Made by a program: the position numbers and the translations under genes. Positions 32,748-40,895 of a stretch of 64,000 nucleotides of DNA are shown here, in pieces; within the stretch, counting starts at the first letter, position 1; each line of letters starts with the position of its first letter. The notes beneath the pieces are model-generated. The model had not been told where the DNA came from. It did not search any database and saw only the letters and a program-made list of their open reading frames with translations. Source of the stretch: Aeromonas veronii (GTDB lineage Bacteria; Pseudomonadota; Gammaproteobacteria; Enterobacterales; Aeromonadaceae); contig NZ_CP157875.1 in the NCBI RefSeq assembly GCF_040215105.1, forward strand, positions 2,719,501 to 2,783,500, read 5' to 3'.

Positions 32748-32782
32748 CACGGGGCCCGCCGCGATGGGCCCCGTGCTTTTTC
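32748..32782 (+). terminator. Terminator of the P-ATPase operon
   Basis: CACGGGGCCC (32748-32757) and GGGCCCCGTG (32766-32775) form a 10-bp stem, followed by CTTTTT. Confidence 0.9.
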
Positions 32783-33147
32783 CTCCCGCCCTCCCCGCGC
32801 ATCCCTCTCGCACTCTGGCCTGCGCCCGGCCCCCTCACCGTCCATCAGAAGCCGGGCAAGCATCCCTAAGCCATTCAATGTCGACCCAAGGTAGTGTTAT
32901 TGACTACAAAATAGAGAGCATACGATTCATTTGGTATGTATTTCTGCATTTAACAGCATGATAGTTCACCCGCCAGGCCCCAAGACGCGGGGTCAACTGC
33001 CGGTATGCCGCCTTTTATTCCTTGAGGACGCCCATCTGGCGCGCCGGGGGAGACTTGTCATCAAAGCGCCTTATAATGGCGCCAGAAAAACCATAACTGA
33101 TTGAAGACATGAGAGGTGGAGAACCACCTCCCCTACAAGGAGTCCCT
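32783..33147. other. Intergenic region before nagD
   Basis: No gene was seen here. The region is more AT-rich in its middle (about 32880-32970), which may hold a promoter. A TATAAT occurs at 33072-33077 without a good -35. Just before the nagD ribosome-binding site, GAGGTGG (33113-33119) and CCACCTC (33124-33130) form a perfect hairpin around AGAA, which could affect translation. Confidence 0.5.
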
Positions 33148-33897
33148 ATGAAGAAAAACGTCATCTGCGATATCGACGGCGTCATCCTGCACAACAACGA
33201 TCTCATTCCGGGGGCTGATCGCTTCGTTCATCGCCTGCTGGAGCAGGGCAGCAAGCTGTTGTTCCTCACCAACTATCCGGCCCAGACCCAGAAAGATCTG
33301 CAAAACCGCTTCCGCTCCGCCGGCATCGAGGTGCCCGAGGAGTGCTTCTACACCTCCGCCATGGGCACCGCCGATTTTCTCAAGCGCCAGGATGGCAAGA
33401 AGGCCTATGTGATCGGTGAAGGGGCCCTGACCCACGAGCTTTACAAGGCCGGTTTCACCATCACCGACATCGACCCCGACTTCGTGGTGGTGGGGGAGAC
33501 CCGCAACTACAACTGGAGCATGATGCAGCTCGGCGCCAAGTTCGTGGATCAGGGGGCCCGCTTCATCGCCACCAACCCGGACACCCACGGCCCCATGATG
33601 TACCCGGCCTGCGGTGCCCTCTGCGCCCCCATCGAACGAATGACCGGCAAGAAGCCCTTCTACGTGGGCAAGCCGAGTGCCTGGATCATCCGCGCGGCGC
33701 TCAACCGGATGGAGGCCCACTCCGACGACACCATCATCATCGGCGACAACCTGCGCACCGATATCCTGGCGGGCTTCCAGGCAGGACTGGAAACCGTGCT
33801 GGTGCTATCCGGGGTGAGCAAGGTGGCGGACATCGACCGCATGCCGTTTCGACCAAACCACATCTTCGACTCCGTGGTCGACATCGACATCGTCTGA
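33148..33897 (+). CDS. nagD: NagD, HAD-family nucleotide/sugar phosphatase
   Basis: The 250-aa protein has the HAD motif D-I-D-G-V-I-L-H-N-N at the start, F-L-T-N-Y-P for motif II, G-K-P-S-A-W and G-D-N-L-R-T-D-I-L-A-G for motifs III/IV. It matches E. coli NagD in length and sequence (M-K-K-N-V-I-C-D-I-D-G). NagD dephosphorylates UMP/GMP and sugar phosphates and sits at the end of the nag operon in E. coli, next to asnB as here. AAGGAGT precedes this start. Confidence 0.92.
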   Translation: MKKNVICDIDGVILHNNDLIPGADRFVHRLLEQGSKLLFLTNYPAQTQKDLQNRFRSAGIEVPEECFYTSAMGTADFLKRQDGKKAYVIGEGALTHELYKAGFTITDIDPDFVVVGETRNYNWSMMQLGAKFVDQGARFIATNPDTHGPMMYPACGALCAPIERMTGKKPFYVGKPSAWIIRAALNRMEAHSDDTIIIGDNLRTDILAGFQAGLETVLVLSGVSKVADIDRMPFRPNHIFDSVVDIDIV

Positions 33898-34019
33898 TCT
33901 CCCCGGCTTGCGCCTCCCCCGCCCCTTGGCAAGGGGCGCCTCTTCGTTTAACTTAATCGCAACACCGTTAAACAAAATAAACGGGAGCAGGACGCTCCCT
34001 CTCATTGCAAGGAGGCCTC

Positions 34020-34388
34020 ATGAAGAACCTCAGCGACTGGATCCTGCTGGACAGGCACCCCGTCTCCCCCACTCCGCTGATGCCCGCTCCCGATCGCATC
34101 CAGTCCGGCCATCCGAGCCAGACCCTGTGGAATCACTATTCCGACCCGAGCCAGCAGTTTCACGTGGGCTTCTGGGCCTGCGAGCCCGGGTGCTGGGCCG
34201 TGCACTACACCGAGCACGAGTATTGCCAGTTGCTCGAGGGCGAGGCGCTGATCCACGACGATAAAGGGGGCACATTGCACCTCAGACCCGGTGATCAGTT
34301 CGTCATCCCGGCAGGCTTTGTCGGGCAGTGGGAAACCCTGGTCGCCTGCCGCAAGCTCTACGTGATCTTCGAGCCCGCGACGGCTTGA
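34020..34388 (+). CDS. Cupin-domain protein (122 aa)
   Basis: A single small beta-barrel of the DUF861/Cupin_3 type: W-A-V-H-Y-T-E-H-E-Y-C-Q-L-L-E-G-E-A-L-I-H, then L-R-P-G-D-Q-F-V-I-P-A-G-F-V-G-Q-W-E-T. The histidines may bind a metal. A good AAGGAGG site precedes the ATG. It lies between nagD and asnB with its own gaps, and function is unknown. Confidence 0.8.
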   Translation: MKNLSDWILLDRHPVSPTPLMPAPDRIQSGHPSQTLWNHYSDPSQQFHVGFWACEPGCWAVHYTEHEYCQLLEGEALIHDDKGGTLHLRPGDQFVIPAGFVGQWETLVACRKLYVIFEPATA

Positions 34389-34531
34389 CGTCCCCGTCAA
34401 CCGACTCCTCTTTTCAGCCCCTTCCCCTGCCGCCCGCTTGACGCTGGCGGCATGATTTTATGCGGTTTTCCCGCTTGCAAAAGGGTTTTACGCTAGGCAT
34501 TGTGATTGGCGAGGAATGTAAATGGAATTTC

Positions 34532-34552
34532 GAGCCCAAACGTGGGGGGCTC
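34532..34552 (+). promoter_or_regulatory. GAGCCC/GGGCTC hairpin in the asnB leader
   Basis: GAGCCC and GGGCTC (6 bp, 9-nt loop containing a G run) lie 28 nt before the asnB start and are followed by TATAAAAA. It could be a leader hairpin or the end of an attenuator; evidence is weak. Confidence 0.3.
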
Positions 34553-34579
34553 TATAAAAATCAATGAGGATTACCGCCA

Positions 34580-36244
34580 ATGTGTTCTATTTTCGGCATT
34601 CTGGACATCAAGTCCGACGCAGTCGCCCTGCGCAAGTCGGCCCTGGAAATGTCCAAGCGACTGCGTCACCGCGGGCCTGACTGGTCCGGCGTCTACAGCT
34701 CTGACAAGGCCATTCTGGTGCACGAGCGCCTGGCCATCGTCGATCCGGGCAATGGCGCCCAGCCGCTCTACAACCCCGAGCGTACCCATGTGCTGGCCGT
34801 CAACGGCGAGATCTACAACCACAAGGAACTGGAGAAGACCCTCAAGGTCGATTTCCAGTTCCAGACCAAGTCCGACTGTGAAGTGCTGCTGGCGCTTTAC
34901 AAGGAGAAAGGCCCGGCGTTTCTCGACGATCTGAACGGCATCTTCGCCTTCATCCTCTACGACGCCGAACAGGATGCCTACCTCATCGGTCGCGATCACA
35001 TGGGGATCATCCCCCTCTACACCGGCCGCGACGAGCACGGCAACTTCTACGTGGCGTCCGAGATGAAGGCCCTGGTACCGGTGTGCAAGAGCGTCGAGAC
35101 CTTCCCGCCGGGACACTACCTGTGGAGCAAGGATGGCGAACTTAAAACTTGGTACAAACGCGACTGGATGGAATACGGCGCGGTCGAGCAGAACGTCAGC
35201 GACAAGGCTGAACTGAAAGCGGCGCTGGAAGCGGCGGTCAAGCGTCAGCTGATGTGCGACGTGCCCTACGGCGTGCTGCTCTCCGGCGGTCTGGATTCGT
35301 CCGTCATCTCCGCCATCACCAAGCTCTATGCGGCCCGCCGCATCGAGGACGATGGCAAGAGCGAGGCCTGGTGGCCCCAGTTGCACTCCTTCGCCGTGGG
35401 GCTGGAAGGCTCACCGGATCTCGCCGCCGCCCGCAAGGTGGCCGATCACCTCGGCACCATTCACCACCAGATCCACTTCACCGTGCAAGAGGGGCTGGAT
35501 GCCCTGCGGGACGTCATCTATCACCTCGAGACCTATGACGTCACCACCATCCGCGCCTCCACCCCCATGTACCTGATGGCCCGCTATATCAAGGCGATGG
35601 GCATCAAGATGGTGCTCTCGGGCGAGGGCTCGGACGAGTTGTTCGGCGGTTATCTCTACTTCCACAAGGCGCCGAACGCCCGCGAGTTCCACGAAGAGAA
35701 CGTGCGCAAACTCGCCTCCCTGCACCTGTATGACTGCCTGCGGGCCAACAAATCCATGGCAGCCTGGGGCGTGGAGGGCCGTGTGCCCTTCCTCGACAAG
35801 GAGTTCATGGACGTGGCGATGCGCCTGCAGCCCGCCGACAAGATGTGCGGTAAGGGCAAGATCGAGAAGCATATCCTGCGGGAAGCGTTCGAGGAGCTGC
35901 TGCCCCACGAGGTGGCCTGGCGTCAGAAGGAGCAGTTCTCCGACGGCGTGGGTTACTCCTGGATTGACAGCCTCAAAGCCATGGTCGAGGAAGAGGTGAC
36001 GGATCAGATGTTCGAGGCGGCGGCATTCCGCTTCCCCATCAACACCCCGCTCACCAAGGAAGCCTATTTCTACCGCGCCATCTTCGACGAGCACTTCCCG
36101 CTGGAAGCCGCCGCCCGCACCGTGCCCTACGGCAAGTCGGTCGCCTGCTCCACTCCGACTGCATTGGAGTGGGATGCCAAGTTCAAGGAGATGGCCGATC
36201 CATCCGGTCGCGCCGTGATGGACGTCCACCAACAGGGTTACTAA
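34580..36244 (+). CDS. asnB: AsnB, glutamine-hydrolysing asparagine synthetase
   Basis: The 554-aa enzyme converts aspartate, glutamine and ATP to asparagine. The N-terminal glutaminase begins with the catalytic Cys right after Met (M-C-S-I-F-G-I-L-D) and has R-H-R-G-P-D. The synthetase domain has the PP-loop S-G-G-L-D-S-S near residue 235 and G-E-G-S-D-E-L-F-G-G-Y. Length and order match E. coli AsnB. It stands downstream of nagD as in enterics. GAGG precedes the start. Confidence 0.95.
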   Translation: MCSIFGILDIKSDAVALRKSALEMSKRLRHRGPDWSGVYSSDKAILVHERLAIVDPGNGAQPLYNPERTHVLAVNGEIYNHKELEKTLKVDFQFQTKSDCEVLLALYKEKGPAFLDDLNGIFAFILYDAEQDAYLIGRDHMGIIPLYTGRDEHGNFYVASEMKALVPVCKSVETFPPGHYLWSKDGELKTWYKRDWMEYGAVEQNVSDKAELKAALEAAVKRQLMCDVPYGVLLSGGLDSSVISAITKLYAARRIEDDGKSEAWWPQLHSFAVGLEGSPDLAAARKVADHLGTIHHQIHFTVQEGLDALRDVIYHLETYDVTTIRASTPMYLMARYIKAMGIKMVLSGEGSDELFGGYLYFHKAPNAREFHEENVRKLASLHLYDCLRANKSMAAWGVEGRVPFLDKEFMDVAMRLQPADKMCGKGKIEKHILREAFEELLPHEVAWRQKEQFSDGVGYSWIDSLKAMVEEEVTDQMFEAAAFRFPINTPLTKEAYFYRAIFDEHFPLEAAARTVPYGKSVACSTPTALEWDAKFKEMADPSGRAVMDVHQQGY

Positions 36245-36286
36245 GCATGTTTTGGTTAATTTGACTACACCGAAACATTTGAGATG

Positions 36287-36320
36287 AATATCGCCAACCT
36301 TATATGGTTGGCGGTATTTT
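36287..36320. terminator. Bidirectional terminator between asnB and the SLOG gene
   Basis: AATATCGCCAACC and GGTTGGCGGTATT form a 13-bp stem (one G-T pair) with loop TTATAT, with T on the plus side. It lies between the convergent asnB and SLOG-like genes and touches the SLOG stop. Confidence 0.85.
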
Positions 36321-37078
36321 CAGCCCCTCATACCACCATATCCATTGTTATTATTCTTGGCTTTTAGCTTAGTAATTAAAGTCTTTACAAAATCAGGCCT
36401 AAATCTAATGCCTGCATGTTTACCTCGATGCATGACATTAAATGAAACATCATCAATTAATGTTTTATATGTAGATTTATTTTCTTCAGAGCTTTTCGAT
36501 ATGTATCTATGGCTAACAAGATATGCATTTAGTTTTTTAACATCATCAAATTCTTTTACACCATTCTCATAAAGCATATTTAATACGTCGCTAGCAGTCA
36601 GTCCATTAGAGCTATGATATATTTTAGTAATGTTTTCTTCAGTTATCTCGTTGATTGGAAGCTCCAGCTTCGTAGAAAACACTCTTACCTTTTTTTCATT
36701 GCGCAATGCTCTAATAATATTATTATATGAGCCTGTACTTTTCTCATCCCATACAATAAAACTAATATCTGAGTCTAAGGTCATCCTCTCATCTTTAAAT
36801 GTTTGTCTCTTTCGCTCACCTTTAACATCATTTGGCACAGGAACATTTATCAATTTAAATCCATCAATATAGTTCCTTGGTATTTCGCTAATGCTATACA
36901 CAGTTACTTTGGTAAAGTTTATTTTTCGACAATATTCTTGGAGAAGTATGTCAAACCCTGCTGCATCGCCAACCAAGATATTATATTGACCGATATCCTT
37001 TATCTGATCAACACTTGCCTGTATGCGCTCAGGTAAAGACTTAATGCTAATTGAACCAGAAAAAAATACGCTACTCAT
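36320..37078 (-). CDS. SLOG/LOG-like Rossmann nucleotide-binding protein (252 aa)
   Basis: The N-terminal half has the alternating strand-helix pattern of SLOG (Smf/DprA-LOG) proteins: V-F-F-S-G-S-I-S at the first strand, then I-L-V-G-D-A-A-G-F-D, then S-D-I-S-F-I-V-W-D-E-K-S-T-G-S-Y-N-N-I. The S-G-S-I and G-D-A-A-G-F-D segments match nucleotide or base-binding loops of the superfamily. The C-terminal half is helical and unassigned. Members often sense or process nucleotides in conflict and immunity systems. The ATG overlaps the stop of the PRTase gene, so both are made together; an adjacent GTG at 37081 is an alternative start. Confidence 0.65.
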   Translation of the reverse strand: MSSVFFSGSISIKSLPERIQASVDQIKDIGQYNILVGDAAGFDILLQEYCRKINFTKVTVYSISEIPRNYIDGFKLINVPVPNDVKGERKRQTFKDERMTLDSDISFIVWDEKSTGSYNNIIRALRNEKKVRVFSTKLELPINEITEENITKIYHSSNGLTASDVLNMLYENGVKEFDDVKKLNAYLVSHRYISKSSEENKSTYKTLIDDVSFNVMHRGKHAGIRFRPDFVKTLITKLKAKNNNNGYGGMRG

Positions 37079-37641
37079 CACCTATGCACCCTGGTTTTGG
37101 TTAGTGTGACTACATATACATCATTGACCAGGCCGATATTATACATGGTTTTTGTTAGCTCGTTAAGGGTCGACCCTGACCGAAACAAGTCATCCACAAT
37201 CAATATTTTTTTATTTTTGTATCTGGCGTCTACATGAAAAGCTCCATTCAGAAGAGCGCTACGTTCCTGCGGTGATTCTATAGATTTTAATTCTGCCGTA
37301 TTTTTTACCTTTACCAAATAACTAGGGTCATATGTGATATTCAACACCTTGGCTACTCGCTCCGCAATTACATATACCGGCTGTATTCGTCGGTCTTTAG
37401 ATGCCGGAACAGGAACAATTGCCGATATGTACTGTGTGACTATTCTTGTACGCATAAAACGCACAATTTCATTCACCAGAAAATCTATATGATCTTCACT
37501 GTGATACTTCAACCTATTAAGTGCATGACCTATTGTGGAGTACGTATTTTCGAAACTTCCATCAGGAAGCATAACACTATTGGTTGTATGTAGATCTAGT
37601 GCCCAACCAGCTTTCCAGTTACCGTCTATTGTATATGACAT
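37078..37641 (-). CDS. Phosphoribosyltransferase-fold protein, ComF-like (187 aa)
   Basis: The PRPP-binding motif I-L-I-V-D-D-L-F-R-S-G-S-T (residues 146-158) is complete, with V-P-V-P-A-S-K-D-R-R-I-Q-P before it, as in ComF/type I PRTases. The start at 37641 is preferred since GGGGA lies about 8 nt upstream; a longer frame to 37788 adds hydrophobic, low-quality sequence. The gene is co-translated with a SLOG-like gene (TGATG overlap). In known PRTases the enzyme links PRPP to a base; the substrate here is unknown. The pair recalls nucleotide-centred immune or signalling modules. Confidence 0.75.
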   Translation of the reverse strand: MSYTIDGNWKAGWALDLHTTNSVMLPDGSFENTYSTIGHALNRLKYHSEDHIDFLVNEIVRFMRTRIVTQYISAIVPVPASKDRRIQPVYVIAERVAKVLNITYDPSYLVKVKNTAELKSIESPQERSALLNGAFHVDARYKNKKILIVDDLFRSGSTLNELTKTMYNIGLVNDVYVVTLTKTRVHR

Positions 37642-37986
37642 ATTATATCCCCATAAAATAAAAAGAATACATAAGACTCTCATACAACAAGTAGGAAAAA
37701 TGTGATGGGAATCAAAAACAAATAAATAACCTATACGCGACATATAAATGCATAGGTGGTGATGCCTCTTTTCAAAATACAGCTTCACATCATCATCGAT
37801 TAATGAATAACTAGTCTGTTGGTAAGTCGAGGCTGCGAAATTAATGGTAACTAAAAATGACTCTCTCTAAAAAATCGAGAAAGCCATTTTCTATCATGCA
37901 AAAAGCTGTAAATAACACATAGAATCTCATGAGCCCAAAACAAATACTTTTTCTATAAGTTTAAGCTCATCCCCCTCCCCAAAAAA
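37642..37986. other. AT-rich gap upstream of the PRTase gene
   Basis: The 345-bp region holds no convincing ORF. It should contain the PRTase promoter on the minus strand, but no clear -35/-10 pair stands out. At 37853-37890 an imperfect hairpin (AAAATG...CATTTT with inner CT/TCTC and GAGA/AG pairs) is followed on the minus strand by TTTTT and probably terminates the maiA operon. Confidence 0.5.
37853..37890 (-). terminator. Probable terminator of the homogentisate genes
   Basis: The minus-strand hairpin has AAAATG/CATTTT ends and an inner TCTC/GAGA stem with mismatches, followed by T residues, about 100 bp after the maiA stop. Confidence 0.5.
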
Positions 37987-38625
37987 TTACCCTTGTGCAT
38001 CCGGCTGATTGGCGGGAGCCGCCTGAATAAAGGCCTGCAACTGTTCACAGTTCGCGACGATGCGCTCTATGGTGGGGTAGTCGCTCAGGGTCATGTTGAA
38101 GCGGCGGGCATTGTAGACCTGGGGCACCAGCATGCAGTCCGCCAGGGTCACCTCGTTGCCGACGCTGTAGACCCCGGCCGTGGTCATCAGCAACTGCTCG
38201 AGGGCGGTGAAGGTCTCGTCGATCCAGTGGCAGTACCACTGGTCACGGTGCGCCTTGCCCTGCCCCAGCTCCTGCTCCAGGTAGTTGAGTACCCTCAGGT
38301 TGTTCAGGGGATGGATGTCGCAGGCGATCATGTTGACGATCTGGCGCACCCTGGCCCTGTCCTCGGCGGCGGAGGGCATCAGCGGGTAGGCAGGATAGGT
38401 CTCGTCGAGGTACTCCATGATGGCGACGGACTGGCCTATCTGCACCTCACCATCGACCAGAAAGGGCACCAATCCCTGGGGATTGACGCGGCGATAAGCC
38501 TTCTCTTTCTGTTCCCCCTTGCCCAGATGGACCGGGTGCTGCTCATAACTGAGGCCTTTCAGTTGCAGCACCAGACGCACGCGAAAGCTGGCCGATGAAC
38601 GCCAATATCCAAACAACTGCAGCAT
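37987..38625 (-). CDS. maiA: Maleylacetoacetate isomerase (GST zeta type)
   Basis: The 212-aa glutathione-S-transferase-like protein starts M-L-Q-L-F-G-Y-W-R-S-S-A-S-F-R-V-R and contains the S-S-A/S-C zeta signature S-S-A-S-F-R-V-R-L-V-L and V-N-P-Q-G-L-V-P. It isomerises maleylacetoacetate to fumarylacetoacetate in tyrosine breakdown. It is the last of four leftward genes hppD-hmgA-fahA-maiA. Confidence 0.92.
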   Translation of the reverse strand: MLQLFGYWRSSASFRVRLVLQLKGLSYEQHPVHLGKGEQKEKAYRRVNPQGLVPFLVDGEVQIGQSVAIMEYLDETYPAYPLMPSAAEDRARVRQIVNMIACDIHPLNNLRVLNYLEQELGQGKAHRDQWYCHWIDETFTALEQLLMTTAGVYSVGNEVTLADCMLVPQVYNARRFNMTLSDYPTIERIVANCEQLQAFIQAAPANQPDAQG

Positions 38626-38697
38626 ATTCTGTCCCTGTGATGGCAGGTGACTGGCACCTGCCTTGTCGCCTGCCGACCCGGTGATCGGCCAAGGCTC

Positions 38698-39696
38698 CTA
38701 GCTCGTCTGGCTGGCATCCCCTTGCGTGACACGCTGTGAAATGGTGCCAAACAGACTCATCCCGTTGCGATCCTGCATCGCGATGGACACTGTATCACCA
38801 AAGCGCAGGAAGGGTGTAGTGGCCTGACCTGACTCGATAATTTCCAGCATCCGCAGCTCGGCGAGGCAGGAGGAACCGGCGCTTCTGTCGTAGTTGGAGA
38901 CGGTGCCGGAGCCGATGATGCAGCCTGCCCCGAGCGGCCTCGTCTTGGCGGCGTGGGCAATCAGCTCGAAGAAGTTGAAGGTCATGTCCACCCCCGCATT
39001 CGGGGCACCGAACAGGGCACCGTTCAGATGGGTCAACAGCGGCAGGTGCACCTTGCCATCGCGCCAATCCTGGCCGAGCTCGTCCGGGGTGATGGCTACC
39101 GGCGAGAAGGTGCTGGAGGGCTTGGACTGGAAGAAGCCAAACCCCTTGGCAAGCTCCCCCGGGATGAGGTTGCGAAGGCTCACGTCGTTGACCAGCATCA
39201 GCAGCTTGACGTGGGTCGCGGCCGCCTCCTGGCTTACCCCCATGGGCACATCGTCGGTGATGATGGCCACCTCGGATTCAAAGTCGATGCCCCACTCCTC
39301 GGCCCCCATGACGATGGCGCCGCGCGGAGCCAGGAAGCTGTCGGAGCCCCCCTGATACATCAGGGGATCGTGCCAGAAGCTCTCCGGCATCTCGGCGCCG
39401 CGCGCCTTGCGTACCAGCTCCACGTGGTTGACATAGGCACTGCCATCCGCCCACTGGTAGGCACGGGGCAGCGGAGAGAGACAGGCCGACTCATCGAAGG
39501 GGAAGGCATCGGCCAGGGCCCCATCGTTGAGCGCCTGATAGATGGCGGCAAGGCGGGGGGCGGTCTGCGGCCATTCATCCAGCGCCCCCTGCAGGGTCGG
39601 CGCTATGCCCGATACCAGAACGGCGCGGGAGAGATCCCGGCTCACCACCACCAGGGCGCCGTCACGCTTGCCATTATTCAATGTTGCCAGTTTCAT
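38698..39696 (-). CDS. fahA: Fumarylacetoacetate hydrolase
   Basis: The 332-aa FAH-family enzyme splits fumarylacetoacetate to fumarate and acetoacetate, the last step of the pathway. It contains W-G-I-D-F-E-S-E-V-A-I-I-T-D-D with the metal-binding acidic residues, L-M-L-V-N-D-V-S-L-R-N-L-I-P-G-E, and I-G-S-G-T-V-S-N. It lies 9 bp downstream of hmgA and 72 bp upstream of maiA, so these genes are probably co-transcribed. Other FAH-fold hydrolases exist, but the context decides. Confidence 0.9.
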   Translation of the reverse strand: MKLATLNNGKRDGALVVVSRDLSRAVLVSGIAPTLQGALDEWPQTAPRLAAIYQALNDGALADAFPFDESACLSPLPRAYQWADGSAYVNHVELVRKARGAEMPESFWHDPLMYQGGSDSFLAPRGAIVMGAEEWGIDFESEVAIITDDVPMGVSQEAAATHVKLLMLVNDVSLRNLIPGELAKGFGFFQSKPSSTFSPVAITPDELGQDWRDGKVHLPLLTHLNGALFGAPNAGVDMTFNFFELIAHAAKTRPLGAGCIIGSGTVSNYDRSAGSSCLAELRMLEIIESGQATTPFLRFGDTVSIAMQDRNGMSLFGTISQRVTQGDASQTS

Positions 39697-39705
39697 GAGA
39701 GATCC

Positions 39706-40860
39706 TTATTTGCCACTCGGGGCGAGTTCGGGGCGCAGCCAGCTGTTGACGTAACGGGGGTTCTCTACCCCCTCACACAGACTGCCCACGTTCAGGGCAT
39801 CCCGGGTATCCAGCATCACGGCCACCTCGTCGGTAAATTTCTTGGCATAGGCCTGGCCTGCCGCGAACGCCTTGGGATGGGGGCCATGGGTGAAACCGGC
39901 CGGATGGAAGGTGACCATGCCCCGCTCTATGTTGTCCCGGCTGAAGAAGTCACCGGCGTGGTAGAAGAGCACCTCATCGAAGTCATCGTTGCTGTGGTAG
40001 AAAGGCACCCGCAGGGCACCGGGATCGCTCTCGATGGGGCGCGGCACGAAGGTGCAGACCACGAAACGGCTCGCCACGAAGGTGGAATGGGCCGAGGGAG
40101 GCAGGTGGTAGCGATGGCTCATCAGCGGGCGAATGTCGCGCCAGTTGAGGCGCACCACGCACAAGTCCCCGTGCCAGCCCTGGGCATCCAGCGGATTGAA
40201 CGGCCAGGTGACGACCGAGACCTGATTGTGACGCTTGATCTGCAGGGACCAGGGATTCTCATCCTGTTGGGCGAGGAAGGCCGGGTCTATGGCGGGCACC
40301 TCCAGGGCCGCCGGATCGAAGATGGCATGATTACCCACCAGCCCCTTGTCCGGCAGCTGATAACTGTCGTCCGTGGCCTCTATCATCAGAATGAACAGCG
40401 GCTCAGTCGGCTCTATGCGCCACATTGTGCCACGGGGGATCACCACATAGTCCCCGTCCCGCACGCTCAGGTGGCCGTAATCACAATAGAGCTCCCCGCT
40501 CCCCTCGTGGATGAACAGCAGCTCGTCACCGTCGGCATTGCGCACCAGGAAGGGCATCTCCTCGGACAGGCGCCACACCCGGTAGCGGCAGTGGGCGTTG
40601 TGCAGAATGTCCGGCATCACCCAGGGGGAGAGGGAGCTTATCTCCTCGGTCAGGCCATTCAAGTCAAAAGCCCTTGGCCGCAGCGGCCCCTCCCAACCCA
40701 CCCAGTCGGTGGGGGCATGCTTGTGGTGCATGTGGGTGGCCGGGCCGAAAAAGCCGGCGCGCCCGAGCTCGCGCTCGTAGATGGCCTGCTCCGGCAGATC
40801 GGCGTGGGCCTGGCGGGAGTGGGTCCCCTCCCGGTGGGGAAAGCTTATCCAGTTACGCAT
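39706..40860 (-). CDS. hmgA: Homogentisate 1,2-dioxygenase
   Basis: The 384-aa iron-dependent cupin dioxygenase opens homogentisate to maleylacetoacetate. The family start M-R-N-W-I-S-F-P-H-R-E-G-T-H-S-R-Q, the central L-L-F-I-H-E-G-S-G-E-L and the C-terminal F-H-P-A-G-F-T-H-G-P-H-P-K-A with metal-binding His residues are present. The start at 40860 follows AGGAGG; a frame 27 nt longer exists. It lies 35 bp after hppD. Confidence 0.93.
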   Translation of the reverse strand: MRNWISFPHREGTHSRQAHADLPEQAIYERELGRAGFFGPATHMHHKHAPTDWVGWEGPLRPRAFDLNGLTEEISSLSPWVMPDILHNAHCRYRVWRLSEEMPFLVRNADGDELLFIHEGSGELYCDYGHLSVRDGDYVVIPRGTMWRIEPTEPLFILMIEATDDSYQLPDKGLVGNHAIFDPAALEVPAIDPAFLAQQDENPWSLQIKRHNQVSVVTWPFNPLDAQGWHGDLCVVRLNWRDIRPLMSHRYHLPPSAHSTFVASRFVVCTFVPRPIESDPGALRVPFYHSNDDFDEVLFYHAGDFFSRDNIERGMVTFHPAGFTHGPHPKAFAAGQAYAKKFTDEVAVMLDTRDALNVGSLCEGVENPRYVNSWLRPELAPSGK

Positions 40861-40895
40861 GGCAACCTCCTGCCCGGATGTGAACAAGGTGGCAA

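Larger units (their letters stand above)
36245..37986. mobile_element. AT-rich island between asnB and maiA carrying the PRTase-SLOG pair
   Basis: The DNA between the asnB stop and the maiA stop is strikingly AT-rich, with many A/T homopolymers and AT-rich codon use, unlike the GC-rich neighbours on both sides. It holds only two coupled genes and a 345-bp gap. No transposase, integrase or direct repeat was seen. Recent horizontal transfer of a small cargo module is inferred from composition. Confidence 0.6.

Noticed and set aside
30901..32838. 645-aa minus-strand frame across the P-ATPase
   Set aside because: Antisense shadow; the ATPase motifs are on the plus strand.
36320..37641. Retron-like system for the PRTase gene
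   Set aside because: Some retrons use PRTase-fold effectors, but no reverse transcriptase or retron RNA is present near it.
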